A model generated the notes under the pieces. That model was not told where the DNA came from. It did no database searches and saw only the letters and a program-made list of their open reading frames with translations. Below, piece by piece: positions 5,290 through 5,520 of a stretch of 5,520 nt of DNA. Origin of the DNA: an uncultured Saprospiraceae bacterium (GTDB lineage: Bacteria; Bacteroidota; Bacteroidia; Chitinophagales; Saprospiraceae); the NCBI GenBank assembly GCA_937930625.1, contig CALHBW010000237.1, positions 1 through 5,520 on the forward strand, read 5' to 3'. The position numbers and the translations under genes were made by a program. Position 1 is the first letter of the stretch. Each line of letters opens with the position of its first letter.

Positions 5290-5346
5290 TCTTTTTGAAA
5301 ATTATACGGTGCTTATTGAAAGTTGTTCTTTGTTTTGAAAATTATA
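5284..5346. repeat. Imperfect tandem duplication in the leader of the large gene
   Basis: AAGTTG followed by a T-rich stretch and TTTTGAAAATTATA occurs at 5284-5306 and again at 5320-5346. The 14-base 3' portion is identical (5293-5306 and 5333-5346), offset by 40 bp. On the minus strand each copy holds TATAATTTTC, which could serve as a weak promoter -7/-10 box, though no matching upstream box was seen. Confidence 0.6.
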
Positions 5347-5520
5347 GGGCAATTCGTGATAATAAATTGGTCATTTTAGCAATGTGTTCGCCAAATGAAT
5401 AATTGTAAATTCATAGAGAATAATTTATTGTTTTTAAGTACATGGACATAATTATATTTAAAATTAGAACGAGATTATTTTTTCTCTGGTTTTTCTTACA
5501 AAATCCGCGCATAGCCTACG

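Larger units (their letters stand above)
5249..5520. other. Non-coding leader of the large gene and window edge
   Basis: This A/T-rich stretch lies upstream of the large minus-strand gene. No exact TAnnTTTG match faces it; the nearest are two TATAATTTTC sites on the minus strand, one in each copy of the 5284-5346 duplication. On the plus strand ATG 5442-5444 opens a frame that stays open to the window end (26 codons, MDIIIFKIRTRLFFLWFFLQ start, hydrophobic) and could be the start of a divergent gene. On the minus strand short tails ending at 5464 (18 codons) or 5496 (7 codons, VGYARIL) could equally be the end of an upstream gene. The window is too short to choose. Confidence 0.4.

Noticed and set aside
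5442..5520. Start of a divergent plus-strand gene
   Set aside because: The frame is open for 26 codons and hydrophobic at first, but too short to separate from chance in A/T-rich DNA; noted in the edge entry only.

Overview
The window looks like chromosomal DNA from a Bacteroidota bacterium, probably a Saprospiria-like lineage. The phylum rests on three things: a 1002-residue secreted protein with SprB-type repeats and a C-terminal domain of the type IX secretion (T9SS) type B kind, start codons preceded by A-rich sequence with no Shine-Dalgarno motif, and a promoter of the TAnnTTTG type. The narrower placement is inference only.

Layout: (1) 1-286, plus strand, the last 94 codons of a molybdopterin oxidoreductase, ending in a perfect 33-base dyad. 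(2) 341-529, a compact 173-bp MITE-like element (349-521) with 12-bp terminal inverted repeats and an exact 8-bp target duplication. Its core is a symmetric palindrome of three plus three CGCAGAG heptamers. It sits between the oxidoreductase and (3) 555-1067, plus strand, a short SpoU/TrmH-family RNA 2'-O-methyltransferase. (4) 1058-1230, two facing arrays of 8-bp repeats around a T-rich/A-rich hairpin, between convergent gene ends. (5) 1206-1754, minus strand, an LptC-like lipoprotein of lipopolysaccharide export. (6) 1804-2040, minus strand, a 78-residue antitoxin-like protein without a visible toxin, with a good Bacteroidota promoter upstream. (7) 2141-2246, a second facing pair of 7/8-bp-period arrays around a small hairpin. 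(8) 2240-5248, minus strand, the large T9SS-exported adhesin-like protein. (9) 5249-5520, non-coding leader with short repeats, and possibly the edges of other genes.

The genes do not form one pathway. The methyltransferase is RNA modification, LptC is envelope assembly, and the large protein is a cell-surface or secreted product. The antitoxin-like gene and lptC may share a transcript (49-bp gap, same strand, only one recognisable promoter upstream). The most unusual content is intergenic: the MITE-like element with an intact target duplication, and the repeated architecture of array, hairpin and inverted array that runs into the stop codons of all three complete genes whose 3' ends adjoin arrays.
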